A DNA stretch of 64,000 nt, taken from positions 868,001 through 932,000 of the forward strand of contig MCFH01000002.1 in assembly GCA_002104945.1 (NCBI GenBank). Reading direction: 5' to 3'. Below the pieces are notes generated by a model. It did no database searches. It was not told the origin of the DNA and saw only the letters and a list, made by a program, of their open reading frames with translations. This document shows, in pieces, positions 24,299 to 39,530 of this stretch. Each line of letters begins with the position of its first letter. Within the stretch, counting starts at the first letter, position 1. The stretch comes from Piromyces finnis. Lineage: Eukaryota; Neocallimastigomycota; Neocallimastigomycetes; Neocallimastigales; Neocallimastigaceae. Position numbers and translations under genes: made by a program.

Positions 24299-26192
24299 TA
24301 TATAATAAATAACTTTTTTAACTTTTTAAAATTCTAAGAATTTTTGATATTTTTATTTTATTTAACCTTATTTTTTTTAAGTGAATAATAAATAAATTTT
24401 TAATGTTAAAAGCTTTTTTTTCCAAACAAATATATAATTTTAGAAGCATAAATTGTGTTAATAATTAATGATAGATAATTAATCTATGAAAAAAAGTCAA
24501 ATACAAAAACAAAAAATAAAAAACAAAAACAAAATAAAACAAATAAAAAACATTATAAAGTACACTATGTAATATTGTTGTTACCATATATATTGTAATT
24601 ATTTTAATATGTATTATAATTATATATATATAATATAAAAATAAAGATGATTATTATTATAATTCAAAAATAATCATATAAAATTATTAAATTTTATGGC
24701 TATTACACTAATTATATCAGAATAATTATTATAATATTTTCATTATTTTCCATAATTTAAATAATTATTCGTTATTATTAAACTAATACGAATTAATTTA
24801 ACCTGTACATATAACTTTTAAATGTATTATCTCTTTATTTTGAAAGTTATTTAGTTATATATATTCATTAATAGTTAAAATTATTATGTAGGTTAGAGAT
24901 TTTTTTATATGTATATTTATAAATTTCTATTATTCATAAATGTATTAATAGTATTCTTTAAATTTAATAATAATAATAATAATAATTATTATTATTTTTT
25001 TTTTTATTATTAAGCTTAATGTAATTTTTTTTACTAATAATTGTTACTATATTTATGAATAGAATAAATATAAAAAGTTTAATAGATAAATTTATTTTTA
25101 ATTTCTCGGTAAATGTATAATTTAAACTTTAATCTATATTAATTTTTGAAATTTTGAAATATTTGAATAGATAATTTCAATTAATTATTGTTAATGATTT
25201 ACTCAAGATTAAAATACAAAAAGTTAAAAATTAGAAAAAAACTGAAATATGGGAAAAGAAAAAGAAAATACAATTATGAAATTTTTTATAATTAGTTATT
25301 TCAATTATATATAAATTAAGATAATTAACAATTTTTTATAATAAAATAATGTCATTTTATTATATATCATTATATAAAATTTTATAAAAATAGTTTGCAA
25401 AAAATAATAATTACACTTTTTCTTATTTTTAAAATTATTATCACTAGATTAATAGTTTTAAGAAATTAATATATTATTATTAAAATATATTATTTATAAT
25501 GAAACATTATTTTTATGATATTTTTTTATTCATAATTTAATATAGATATAATCTATGTTTTAAAATATAAAGATATATATTTTAATTTTATATTTTTTTT
25601 TCTTCTTCATTTTCTTTTATTTTCATAATAAAGTGTTTTAATTATTTATTTAATTTTTATATAATAATAATTATTAAATTAGATCTATAGAATTTTGTAA
25701 AGGAAAATGTTCAAGTCAAAGAGTAAATATTGCTAATAAATTAAATATTATTTATATTTATAGATAATATATACTATATAATTAATGTATAAGAATTGTT
25801 ATTAACTATTTTTATTTTATATTATATAAAAAAATGCATGCAATATATTATGTAAAATAATTGTTTGATAATATTCTAAAATCTCTATATAATATTCCAA
25901 TTTACAATGATCTATTAATAATAATATTATAATAACATAAAAATATATATATAAAATGAAACACAAATAAACATAATGTATTATTATAATAAAAATATCA
26001 TAAATACAAATATTACAGAAACTCAGGTTAATATTTAAATATTTGATTCTATATAATTTCAAAAATATAATGAATAAATGAATAAAAACAATATAGATAA
26101 ATTTAATTTTCTAAATATATCTGTTTATCAATTAATAAATATTTAATTTATATATTAATCATTATTATCATTAATTATAATATGTAATAAAG
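24299..26192. other. divergent intergenic region; probably holds the missing 5' exon(s) of the YPK1 gene
   Basis: The kinase gene must start here because its first visible exon opens directly at a splice acceptor (26191-26192). Two start exons were considered. ATG at 25707 (MFKSK then GTAAAT) resembles Ypk N-termini but gives the wrong phase for the acceptor unless a further micro-exon exists. ATG at about 25834 (MHAIYY then GTAAAA) has the right phase but no family resemblance. Otherwise only A/T-rich DNA. Confidence 0.5.
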
Positions 26193-28702
<2,510 letters not shown>

Positions 28703-29343
28703 ATAAACGTTATAAATAATTAATTACCAACTTTAAAAATTATTAAGTTAAAAACTAGAAAACTGTTAATTTTTCATTATATATATATTAAAATGTTTAA
28801 GTATTATAATTACTAAATAAAAAAAAAGAAAAATAATTAAAAGTAATTTAAAATAATAATGAAATTAATTTGATATTAATGCTATTATAAAGTGTAAGGT
28901 GTAAAAGTTTAAATAATTAAATATATTTATTTATTGAGTAATGATTTTATCTTGTATAATTTTTTTTATCTAAAAAAGAAGTAAGATATTAACGATCCTA
29001 ATTTTTTTATTTTATAAAGAATAAACTTTTTATAGTGTTGACAAACATTGTTAATGATATTTTAAAAATAGATAATATGAACTTTAAATTATATTAATAA
29101 AGATTTTGTAAACCAATACTGTATCATTGTATTATTCCTATAAAAGCTAAAAGATATTTATAATTTTTTATTTAATTTTTATAATATCCATATCCATATT
29201 TATTTTTATAATTATATTAATGATTTAATAAGCATATTTTTAAATTATATTTAATTACTTTATTTATACAGTCATATCAGAATTAACTACAACACCTATT
29301 TTAAATTATTTGATTTGATTTAATTAATATTCGATGAAATAAA
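28703..29343. other. intergenic region between YPK1 and the RGS gene
   Basis: 641 bp of A/T-rich DNA holding the YPK1 3' end and the RGS gene promoter. No gene or clear motif seen. Confidence 0.7.
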
Positions 29344-32259
29344 ATGAGTAATATGGATAAAATTACGGAATTGTGTCAGAATAATGATAATGAAGATGTA
29401 AACAATATACAGAAACAAGTGGGCTTAACAAGTGATGCTGATAAAGAAATTGATGCATTTCCTACATCAATTAGTAATAAAGACTGTACTAATACAGTAA
29501 ATAAGACCACAAATGCATTAAATCGAAGAAGTGTATTTAGGAAGAGATCATCGACAGAAAGTGCAGTTATGTTTGAAAGTCCAAAACTTCAACCAAGAAC
29601 ACGTAGATTCTCAAGGCCTTTAATAGAGTCTGTATTAAAAAATAATGATAAACAAAATCGGTTATCAAAAATAATTGAAAAACGTCATTCAAGATTATCT
29701 CAACACATTCTTAAATATATTCAGTTATATATTAAAATTAATGGATGTCAAGATTTTTCAATAACAGTTGAAAAGAAAAAAACAGTTGAGGATTTAATTC
29801 ATCAAATTGAGGCTGAATACGCATTCCAATTTTTATTTCCAAAAAATAAAAATATTGGAGAACTTAAAAAAGAGTTTAGTGAACCTTATCTACTTACAAA
29901 TCAACAATTTGAATGTAATGCTATAATGAATTCTGATGGAGATATTTTAAAGTATACAGATGTTGTTGGCGATGTTTTTGATATGTTTGATACAGTTGTA
30001 TGCACAAATGTTTATGAAGGTAGTAATATATTAGTATTTTACTATAATTATTTTTAAAAATATTAAATATAATTCATTTTCTTTATTATTTAAATTCATG
30101 TATTAGAGAAAATTCCTGTAAGAGATACTTATAGAATACTTAATGATATATCGGATAAAGAAATCGATAGTGAAAAAGGAACTGAAGAGAATAGTTCATA
30201 TAAAAATACTCAAATGGATGTTATTCAAGAACAACAAATAAATGATAATGATAAAAATGTAATGAAAAATAAAATAAATAATGAAAAAGTATATAGTATG
30301 CTTAATAATTTATCTTTAGATGAGAGATTCCAGAGTATATTACATAATAAGATTACTCTAAATGTATTTTATACATTTTGTTTAAAAGAATATTCTGTTG
30401 AAAATATACTATTTTGGTTAGATATTGAAATACTCCAAACAGTAAATAAAGAACAATTAGAACTTTATTCTAAATATATATATTATACATACATTGATGA
30501 TAGAGCTCCATTGCAAATAAGTATTACTGAAGAAATTAGGTCTGAAATAGATATTGATAAAATAGACTACTCAGATTCGAAAGCACGCGAAGTATATGAT
30601 GATGCTCAAGAACATATATATATATTGCTAAAGACTTGTTTATATCAAAAATTTGAAAATAATAAAATATATAATAAATTAGTTGAATATAAGAAAAATA
30701 GTAAATATATAATCATTTACATATAATAATATACATTAAAAAAAATAAACATATTTATAATTATTATTATTATTATATATACATATATTATATTATATTA
30801 ATATTTGTAACTTTTAGATAGAAGTGAATATGAAAAAAACAGAATTCTTGGTTACTTTGGAAATTATTATAAACCTGATTATGATGTAATTGAAGAAAAA
30901 TTAGAATTTATAAGAACTAAAAATTCTGAAAGTAAAGACATCGAAAATAACTCAAGTAATACAGAAAATGAATCATATCATTTATTATATCAAAATAATT
31001 GGTTAAATTCAGCAATTTCACAAGGTGTTGTATTAAATAATGATGAAGAATTGAAAAAGTATATGAAGACAGGTGAAAGAAGAATAAAAGAGGTTAAAAA
31101 TATGAAATTACAAAAAGGTAAAAAATTAGCAAAATTCTTTGGAGAGATAGTTGATGTTGAAACCTTATGTCAACAAGTTAAAAAAATATCTAAACAGGAA
31201 GAAGAAACTAAGAATGACTCAACATTTGATTTAACATTAACTAAAAAGGAAGAAAAAAAGAGTGTACGGAATATAAAGAATGAATTTGATCAAGAAGAAA
31301 GAAAAAGATTAATTCGAAAGAATGAAAAATTGAATAGCGTTCTTGGTGAAACACTAACAGAGGATCAAATTAAGAATATTATAGATGTAGATAAAAGAAG
31401 GAAAAGAATGAAATATCTTCAACATTTCTTGTATAGTCAAGTGGATGATAAAGAAATTATCAATGAGATTAAAATTGAACAAGAAAAAGCAATGGTTGAA
31501 CGTAGATCTAATAAACTTAAAAAATACTTTGGTCAAGCTCCTCCTCCTGATTTAATTAATAATATATCATTCCAAATGGAAAATCGTCATAGACGTTCAA
31601 TCATATCATTAACATTATTAATGTCAAAGGAAAATGGTATTATTAATTTATTTAATATGATAAGTGATATAGAAAAACGTGAAGACCTTTTTGATGATAA
31701 AAGTAATATTTCTGTTCCAGCAGAGGTAACTATTTTTGAAGAAGAAAATGAAGAAGGGAATGATAATAAAAATAATATAGTAACTGAAGGAACAGGAAAT
31801 GATAATAATAACTGTAGCGGTATAGATAATGGTTATGAAAGTTATAGTGATTCTGAAGAATTTAGTGAATGTAATGTTGAATTACCTGAAAGAAAAGGAA
31901 GTGATATTACTGAAAATAGTATAAAAGACCAAAATGAATATATTTATGAAATATATGAAAATAAAAATATTGAATACTTAGTTGAAAGGAATGTATTTTT
32001 AACATTAGAAGAGTCAATTAATGAAGATATTACTGATCCTGAAACAAAGGAAGGTTTCAAAAGACAACTTTCATATTTAAGAGAAAGCTTTAGGAAGAAT
32101 AGTAGTAATATTAGAAGAATGTCTCAAATGAATAATACATTACTAATTAAAGATAAATCTGAAAAAATATGGAAGGGCTCAAACTTATTAAAACCAATGA
32201 TTGATAATGAAACTATTGTAAATAGAGATTATACAGATATTAGTGATGAATCTTCTTAA
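29344..32259 (+). CDS. RGS-domain protein with ubiquitin-like N-terminal segment and KLxxxFG repeats
   Basis: Three exons, 29344..30019, 30107..30700 and 30818..32259, give 903 residues. Residues 1-115 are disordered with basic RRSVFRKRSS and RTRRFSRP. About 120-220 (QLYIKINGCQDFSITVEKKKT) alternates beta strand and helix like a ubiquitin/Ras-binding fold. About 295-420 is an RGS domain (FYTFCLKEYSVENILFWLDI and a helical core to LYQKFENNKIYNKLVEYKK), which in the family speeds GTP hydrolysis by G-alpha subunits or serves as a scaffold. The last exon holds repeats of a K-L-x3-[FL]-G motif: KLAKFFGEIVD, KLNSVLGETLT, KLKKYFGQAPP, with ILGYFGNYYKP as a possible fourth. An acidic tail follows. 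The RGS plus Ras-binding-like order recalls animal RGS12/14, but that similarity is of architecture only. The RGS call is firm; the rest is inference. Confidence 0.85.
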
Positions 32260-32948
32260 TTTTTTTAATATTTAATTGTTTAATTATATATAATAAAATT
32301 AACAAGAAAACTAATTTTTGATATAAAAATATTTAAATTATATTAAAGTTATTTACTCTTTAATATTAATAGAATTAATAGTATAAATAATTATACTACA
32401 TTTTTAATAAAAATTTTATAAATTTTTATAATAATGTTATTATTTATTTAAATTATATAAGAAAATTTTTATTTTTAAACTATTATTTTCATTGATTTTT
32501 TATTTATAACATTTTTACATATAATCTGATGAAAAAGTAAAAATTTTTTTACAATGAACATTTATATACAATTTTGACTTTTTAGTTATATATATAGATT
32601 TTATAATATATAAATTATAGAATAATTTAGTATATTTCTATATATATTAATTATATACAACCATTATATTAAAATTTAAGTGATAATAATGTCAATTATT
32701 TTTTTTGACAAAATAATAATAATAGTAATAGTTTTTTTTTCTTTTTTTTTAATTTGTTACAACAGTTAATTATTATTGGAATATTATTATTGAATTACTA
32801 TTATTATTTCATATTTACTTTTGTTATAACATTTAATAAATATATATTAATTTTTTTTTCAAAAATGATAATATTCAAGCTTTGAAAATAAAAATAACAC
32901 TGAATTTTTTAATATTTTTTAAGTTTTATATAGTCACAAAATTGTTAT
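32260..32948. other. convergent intergenic region, no gene seen
   Basis: 689 bp between two gene ends, A/T homopolymers only. Confidence 0.7.
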
Positions 32949-34514
32949 TCATAGAGAATATTCAGAATTTAATTTAATATTTTGGTGTTGTGGTATTATT
33001 TGAGTTGGATATTCAAATAATTGGTTTTGATATGTTTCATGATTTGTATCAATCACATATTGAATATTATAATTTAAATTTGGTTTTTGATTTAATAAAG
33101 AAGAATTAATACTTTGGATTTCGTATGGATTTTGAGTTCCAGAAATATATGACATCTGATTATTATACCAATTACAATCGATCCTTTGAGGTGTGTATGC
33201 CTCTGAATTAATACTTTGATATTGAGTATGTGGTGCCGATGATATATAAGTTGATGGTTCACTATTATTAAGTGAATCTATTTGAATGTAGTAATTATAA
33301 TCATTTTGTTCTGGATACATCATGTTATAATAATAATTTATTGAAGAATTTTGTGTTGGTTGATAAGAATATGAAGTATTAATCATTCCCGATGATTGAG
33401 ATGTAGAACTTGTAGCTGATGTAAAATTATTTGATTTTAAAACCATTGAGCTTCTTCCATTACATTCTTTACTGCTATTACTTTTTGTACTAAAATTATT
33501 ATTATAACTACTACTACTATTACTAACAGTACTATTACTTGCAGTAACATTTGATGCTGATCTAATATTATTTATTCCATTTTTTCTTTTCCTAGTGCGA
33601 GTGGTATGATTAGTTTTATTTGGAGTAACTATTCCTTTTTTAATAAGATCTTCCCATGTATTTTGAATAATTGTACTTGTTATTAAAGTTGTATCATTTC
33701 CATAAATTTCTAGAACTGACTTCCATAATATTTGAACCATTTTTTGGTCTTTGGTACATCTTCTTAGTGTTCTACATTGCCTTTCACCACATGGAAGTAC
33801 ACTAAAACCTTCAAGTTGCTTTAATAATATATTATATATAATTTTAATAAAATATGTAAAATATAGTTATATTAATTTATATTAATATTAGTATGATAAT
33901 ATACTGTTAAAACTCTGGATGCATCTACAAAACGATATACCGAGGCTCTTGAGAGTTTAAAAACTTCTTTAAAATATTGCTCCATTGTAGGATATTTATT
34001 TTTATAGAGTTTTTTGGTAATGATTTCTTTCATTGCCATTGCAGTTTTTTTAAACCGCTCTTGCTTATCATCACTATAATAAAATTATTTATTATTATTA
34101 GTAATTAAGTTTTTTTTTTATTTATTTATTAATATAAATTTATTATAAAAATCGATATAGGAAATAATAAATTTTTAATTCCATTTATCATAATATATAG
34201 TATTCAATATGTTAGTATTATTTTTATACTATACTCCTTCCATTTTATTAATATAATTTACATCGAAAATTAATTTTCGGTAAATAATTAAATTAATTTA
34301 TACTATATCTTTTTTTTTTTTCGACATTTAACAATAATTTTAAAAGTATATATAAAAATTAAATCTTTTATAATGTTTCAATTCCTTATTATTCCTATTA
34401 TCTTTATGTTATATGAAAGTTTTAATATTAATCAAATTTATCGACGAACCTAATTATTTTTTTATTTATAATCTCATCTTTAGTATGAAAATCATTTCCA
34501 TTTCCGGTATTCAT
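32949..34514 (-). CDS. protein with ParB/DUF3102-like N-terminal module and Asn/Ser/Tyr-rich tail
   Basis: Three exons, complement(join(32949..33818, 33905..34073, 34450..34514)), give 367 residues. Phases close throughout, but the exon 1 donor (GTTCGT) is weak, so the first 21 residues are tentative. Residues about 22-150 are ordered: KEIITKKLYKNKYPTMEQYF, then KEVFKLSRASVYRFVDASRV, then VLPCGERQCRTLRRCTK and a helix QILWKSVLEIYG ending TWEDLIKKGIV. The order (a short helix with K-Y-x-T-x-E-x-Y, an SRxxxYRxxDA helix-turn-helix, and a LPxxERQ-R-L segment) resembles ParB-like or DUF3102-like proteins of bacteria and phages. After a basic RTRKRKNG patch the rest is low-complexity Asn/Ser/Tyr/Gln, like activation regions of transcription factors. 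A DNA-binding nuclear role is a fair guess, not shown. It may belong to a wider fungal family I cannot name. Confidence 0.78.
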
Positions 34515-36095
34515 TTTTTTTCAAGCAAATTAAAAATAATATTATTAATCCTTAAAATTTATATTCGATTTTAATATAAACAATTTTTTTAATTATCGAT
34601 AGTTTTTTTTGTTTAATATTTTTTCCTCATTTATATCAATACATCAATATTGATATATATTTTAAAAAAACAATGAAAAAAAAATATAAACTTGAAAAAG
34701 AAAAAGATTTTCAAAAATACAAAAAAATATTTAATTCAATTTGAAGAATTGTAATAATTAAATGCTAATAGTGTCATTATTAAATAATGATAGAAATTAA
34801 ATGGTATGTGTCTATAAACTTTTTCGTATATATTAAAATACTTTTAAGATTTATAAAATATCTTTTAAATATATATATGATTTAAATTTAAATAATTATA
34901 GGAAATATTTTAATAGAATTGCAAAGATATTAATAAACTTTATTATGATAATTATTGACTCGATTTTTAAAAAAATTTATAAAAAGATTTAAGAATAATG
35001 GTTTTAATAAAAAAGAGTTCCTTTAATTCATATTTTTAGTTATTTTATTTTAAAAATATAAATCAATATATATTAATATTTTTTGTTCTATAAATTATTT
35101 TTTTATTTATAGATATATGTTTTTGATATATAAATAAAAATTAAAAAAATATTATAAATGTTCTATTTTAGTAATTAGTATAATAGTTGTTAAAGTTAAT
35201 TATAATTAGTATTTTTCCAATTTAATTTATTAAGATCAATATTTTTTTTTTGAATTTATTATTAATAAAATTTATTATAAGAATCGTTTATTATTATTAT
35301 TTTCCGAGGTTTATAAATTCTAATATTTAAGGTTTTTTTTTTCAAATAATTTTATTTATATTTATTTTGGTAATATAAAAAAATAATCTGAAGTTGGAAC
35401 TATTAAATAGTAATTTATTTTAATAAAAAATTTAAAGAATTATAAAAGGTATTATGTAATTCCTATTAAATAATACAATTAAATAAATGATATTTAACAT
35501 TATGAATAAAATAAACCTTTATAAATGTGATTGAAGTAATGACGAATATATTCATATTTATTTTAATAGAAATATGCAGCGAAATATTACACTAATTATC
35601 ATTTTAAAATATAATATTTAAAAAAATAATATATATAATAATAAGTATAAAGACAACAACAACAATAATAACAACTGTAATAAAATGATCAAAGTAAAAA
35701 AGACTTTATAATTCTTTTTTGTACTTTTTATATAATAATTGAAGTCATATATATGTAAAAAGACAAGTTTTTAATATATTTTTTTTAAATGTTACATTCA
35801 ATTTTATTTGATATTTTTTTTTTAAAAATTATGGTTTTTTGAGTAAAGTTTTAATTTATTTAAACGATTTGTTTATTATTCGTTACAATAAAGTTTTCAG
35901 TTTTTGTTTTATATTTGTTTTCATTTCTTTTTTTTTTTATAAAGGATTATAAAAAAGATAAAAAAAAAATATAAATTTAAAAATAGTTTCTTTTTATTAT
36001 TGTTAGCATCATCATTATTATTGATCTATTATATTTTATTACAAAAATAAAGGATATGCAATAATTATTTAAGACATTTTAAAATAATATTAAAT
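34515..36095. other. divergent intergenic region between the ParB-like gene and the RING gene
   Basis: 1.6 kb of A/T-rich DNA with no coding-like frame. It must hold both promoters; no specific motif could be singled out. Confidence 0.65.
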
Positions 36096-38922
36096 ATGGC
36101 TGTATCAATATCACAGGAAAATATAAAAAAAGTAATGTTTTCAAATTCAGATAGTACATCTTTAAAAATATCATCAATAAAAAATGAAGGCTTAAATAAT
36201 TCTTTTGGATCTTCAGGATATTTAAATGGATCTATCACAAAAAAGAAATTACCGCCTATGAATGTGAATGATTGGAAAAAAACACCACAAGCAACAAGTC
36301 AATATTCAAAAGGTAGTCAAGGACTTAAAAGAATGGAGAATTTTTGTGAAGAACTTCAAAATAAAGTATATTAAATATTGTAATTAAGTAATAAATAATA
36401 TAACAATTCTTTTCACTAAAGAATATTTAATTAAAAAGTGTACAGAATATAGAGAAATCATAAATCAAGCTAAAAATGAAATTATAGATTTAAAAAGACA
36501 AATCCTTGATTTAGAAAGTAAAACAAACATTAGTATAAATAATTTATATATGAAAATATTTTTTTATTGTATTCTGATATATGATAAATTATATTCTAAA
36601 TTAAAGATGATATAAAGAAAAAGAATGATGAGATAGCATCTTTTAGACATATATGTAGAAAAAATAAATATTCAAAGAGAACATTGTAGGATATAATATA
36701 TATATAAATTTTGTATTAATTATGAAAGAATGGAGTTATTAATTTTTTTTTTATTTTAAAAGGAATGAAATTGAAGAGATGGTTCAAATAGAAGTAAATA
36801 GAAGAAAATCCTTAGAAAAACAAATTCAGGATTTAAAAAAACAAATTGAAGATGCAAACTTAAAAATTAAAAGATATAATGAGTAATTTTTTAAATAATA
36901 AAGAATAATAAAGTAATAATTATAATCAAAATTAAATTAAAAATTATCTTAATATTATTATTAATAATAAAGACAATATGAGGGGATTGAAGATAAACGA
37001 TATGAGTTAGAAGAGATTATAAATAAGCAAAAAAAAGAAAATTACAAATTAGAAAGTACAATAAAGTAAAAACATATATATAAATAATAAATATTATAAA
37101 AGATATTATTAATAATAGCATTAATAAAATGTTTATGTATATATTTTATAAAATATATCATAAATGAATAAAATTAGAGATCAACATTTTGAAATAGATG
37201 AATTAAAGGTTTCAGTAATTCAATTAAAGAGAACAATTGATGAGCAAAATCAATCAATAGAGTTAGTAAATATAAATAATATAATTATATATAATAATAT
37301 TCTTATAATGCATATATTCACAATTTATATATATAAAGAGAAACAAAAACATTGAATCAAAATCTTATAAATAAACAAGTAATATTGACAGAAGAAAATA
37401 CTAAATTAAAAAGTAAACTTAGGTACTACACTGATTAATATATGGATAAAAGTTATATATTATTTTTAAAGCTTTTATTTATGAATATTAAATATTATTA
37501 CATTCCATTATTTAAATAATTATACATATATCAATAAATTATTATTATTTGAAATAAAAGTGATACTCTTGAAGCAAATCAAGAGATGATTGATAATTAC
37601 CATTTAATTAAAGACCAAGATCAGGTCAATAAAGTTTATTATTCTCAAATTATTAAAAATTTTGAATCAACAAGTGTAGCTTTAGCAACAGCTAATGTAA
37701 ATAAATACAATAGTTTTAATTAATACTATTATTAGTAATTTAAAAATGAAACAAAAAATTAATATATATTTTTCCTTTAAAAAAGAAATCATATAAATTA
37801 TTAAAGAAAGAAGTGGAAGAATTGAAAAAACAAAAATTAGAAATAGAAGAAAACAATATTGAATTAGATAAAACTATAGCAAAGAAAAATAAAGAAATAT
37901 CAGATTTAGTAATTAAATTAAATACGACAATTCAAGATTATGAAATTAAACTTGAAAAAAAAGAAGAAGAAATGTGGGCACTTAGCTGCCAAGTAACAAA
38001 TTGTATTTTGAAATCTAATTTTAATTAGTATTAATACTATATATTTTTAAGATAAAAAATATCAAATTATTAAATATTCATATTTTTAATTCTAAAAGCT
38101 GAAATGAAAAAAAGTACATCCATATCAAATGAAAAGGTTATGATTGATTTAGAATCTAAATGGAAAGGTATTATATGTTTTTTTTTTTATTTCATACTTA
38201 ATTATATTAAATTTTATATAATTAATATATCAAAATTTGGGTTGATTAAAAATAGATAAGGATAAAGTCTTAAATGAAGAAATTCAAAATTTGACAGAAA
38301 AAATTATGGATAAGGATAACCGAATAATTGGTAAATCTTTTTTTAAAGTATCATTTAATATAATATATAATACAAAGAATTGGAATTTAAATTGTACAAA
38401 TAATTTTATTTTAGAATTAACAAAGGAAATACAAAGATTAAATCAAAAACAATTCCATTCAAGACTAAAAAATCTACGGTCAACAGAACAAAAAATGACA
38501 GAAAAAATTAACGAATATATTTTAACTGAGGAAAAACTAGAAATTATGTTTATATGTCCAAGATGTTTAAATATTTTAAAGGATCCGGTTACACTTTATC
38601 CTTGTGGTGTATGTTTTTATTCAAATAATAGTTTATAAATAATATATAAAATATATTATATTAATTGATGTTATAATATCACATATATATATATATATAG
38701 CATACATATTGTAAAGAATGTATGGAGACTATAAAAGAGGAAAACTACAATTCATTATACTGCCAAGAATGTACTATACCTGTAAAAAGCTTATTTGATA
38801 ATAAAATACTTAATAGAATATGTAATGAATTTTCAAAAAGACATGAAGTAACAAAAGCTCTTATGTTATCTCTAAATGAATTAGAACAAATTGATAAAGA
38901 TGAGAATGAGGAAAGAGAATAG
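36096..38922 (+). CDS. coiled-coil protein with C-terminal C3HC4 RING finger (putative E3 ubiquitin ligase), 13 exons
   Basis: Thirteen exons: 36096..36365, 36439..36532, 36607..36685, 36763..36882, 36973..37065, 37178..37261, 37339..37422, 37561..37696, 37786..38002, 38099..38167, 38256..38330, 38415..38608, 38701..38922. They sum to exactly 579 codons (578 residues), with introns of 73-138 nt. The first 90 residues are Ser/Lys-rich; about 91-480 are coiled coil rich in Glu/Lys/Gln/Leu; residues about 487-530 form a RING: CPRC, then PCG-HTYC-KEC (the His codon opens exon 13) and CQEC. RING domains recruit ubiquitin-loaded E2 enzymes. The only full-length comparison I considered is Bre1, which also pairs coiled coil with a C-terminal RING, but the RING sequence differs and I do not assign it. 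In exon 9 the donor GTATTT at 38003 was preferred over GTAACA at 37993 because only it keeps the frame open. Confidence 0.88.
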
Positions 38923-39530
38923 CTATTAAAAAAATTAAAAAAAATTATTCTTAAACGATTTATATATATTATAAATGTAATTTTAATATTTAAATTACTA
39001 TATACCAAAATTATTATTTTTTTTTATAATAATAATTAATATAATATTATAATATGAAATATAATTAGCATTTACAAGTATGGTTTTATTTATAGTTATT
39101 TAAAAGATGAAAATAAAGTTAAAATTAAAAAGAATATATTATTTTAATTATTAAAACAAATAAAATCAAAATATTTAATTAGTGATTACATCAATGAAAA
39201 TTAATAATTATTATATAATAATAATATATTTAATATTTCATATGTTCAAATGTTCATAAAATTGAAACATTTTAAATATTCTCAAAACATATGAATCTTA
39301 ATAATTATTTTATTGTTTTTTTTTTTTAAAAAATTTTTAATTTATTGCTAATTAAAAATTCATTAGTTTATTATTAATTAAAGAATTTTCATTCCAAATT
39401 AACAGTAAAATTTATGATGGAAGGTTATTTTCCTTTTTTTTTTTTAAACTATTTAATAGCTTAAAATATTAATATATATTCAAATTCCATTATTTATATA
39501 ATTTAATTGTGAATAAAGAGAAATAAAAAT
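38923..39530. other. intergenic region between the RING gene and the HSP70 pseudogene
   Basis: 608 bp of A/T-rich DNA. It includes what was the promoter of the HSP70 pseudogene; no heat-shock element (nGAAn arrays) was recognised with confidence. Confidence 0.6.

Noticed and set aside
25707-25722. ATG TTC AAG TCA AAG A as first exon of YPK1
   Set aside because: MFKSK resembles Ypk N-termini, but the GTAAAT donor leaves phase 1 while the next exon opens in phase 0. Kept only as a possibility needing an extra micro-exon.
25817-26062. Minus-strand 81-codon Ile/Tyr-rich frame
   Set aside because: Composition-driven frame in A/T-rich intergenic DNA with no domain or splice support.
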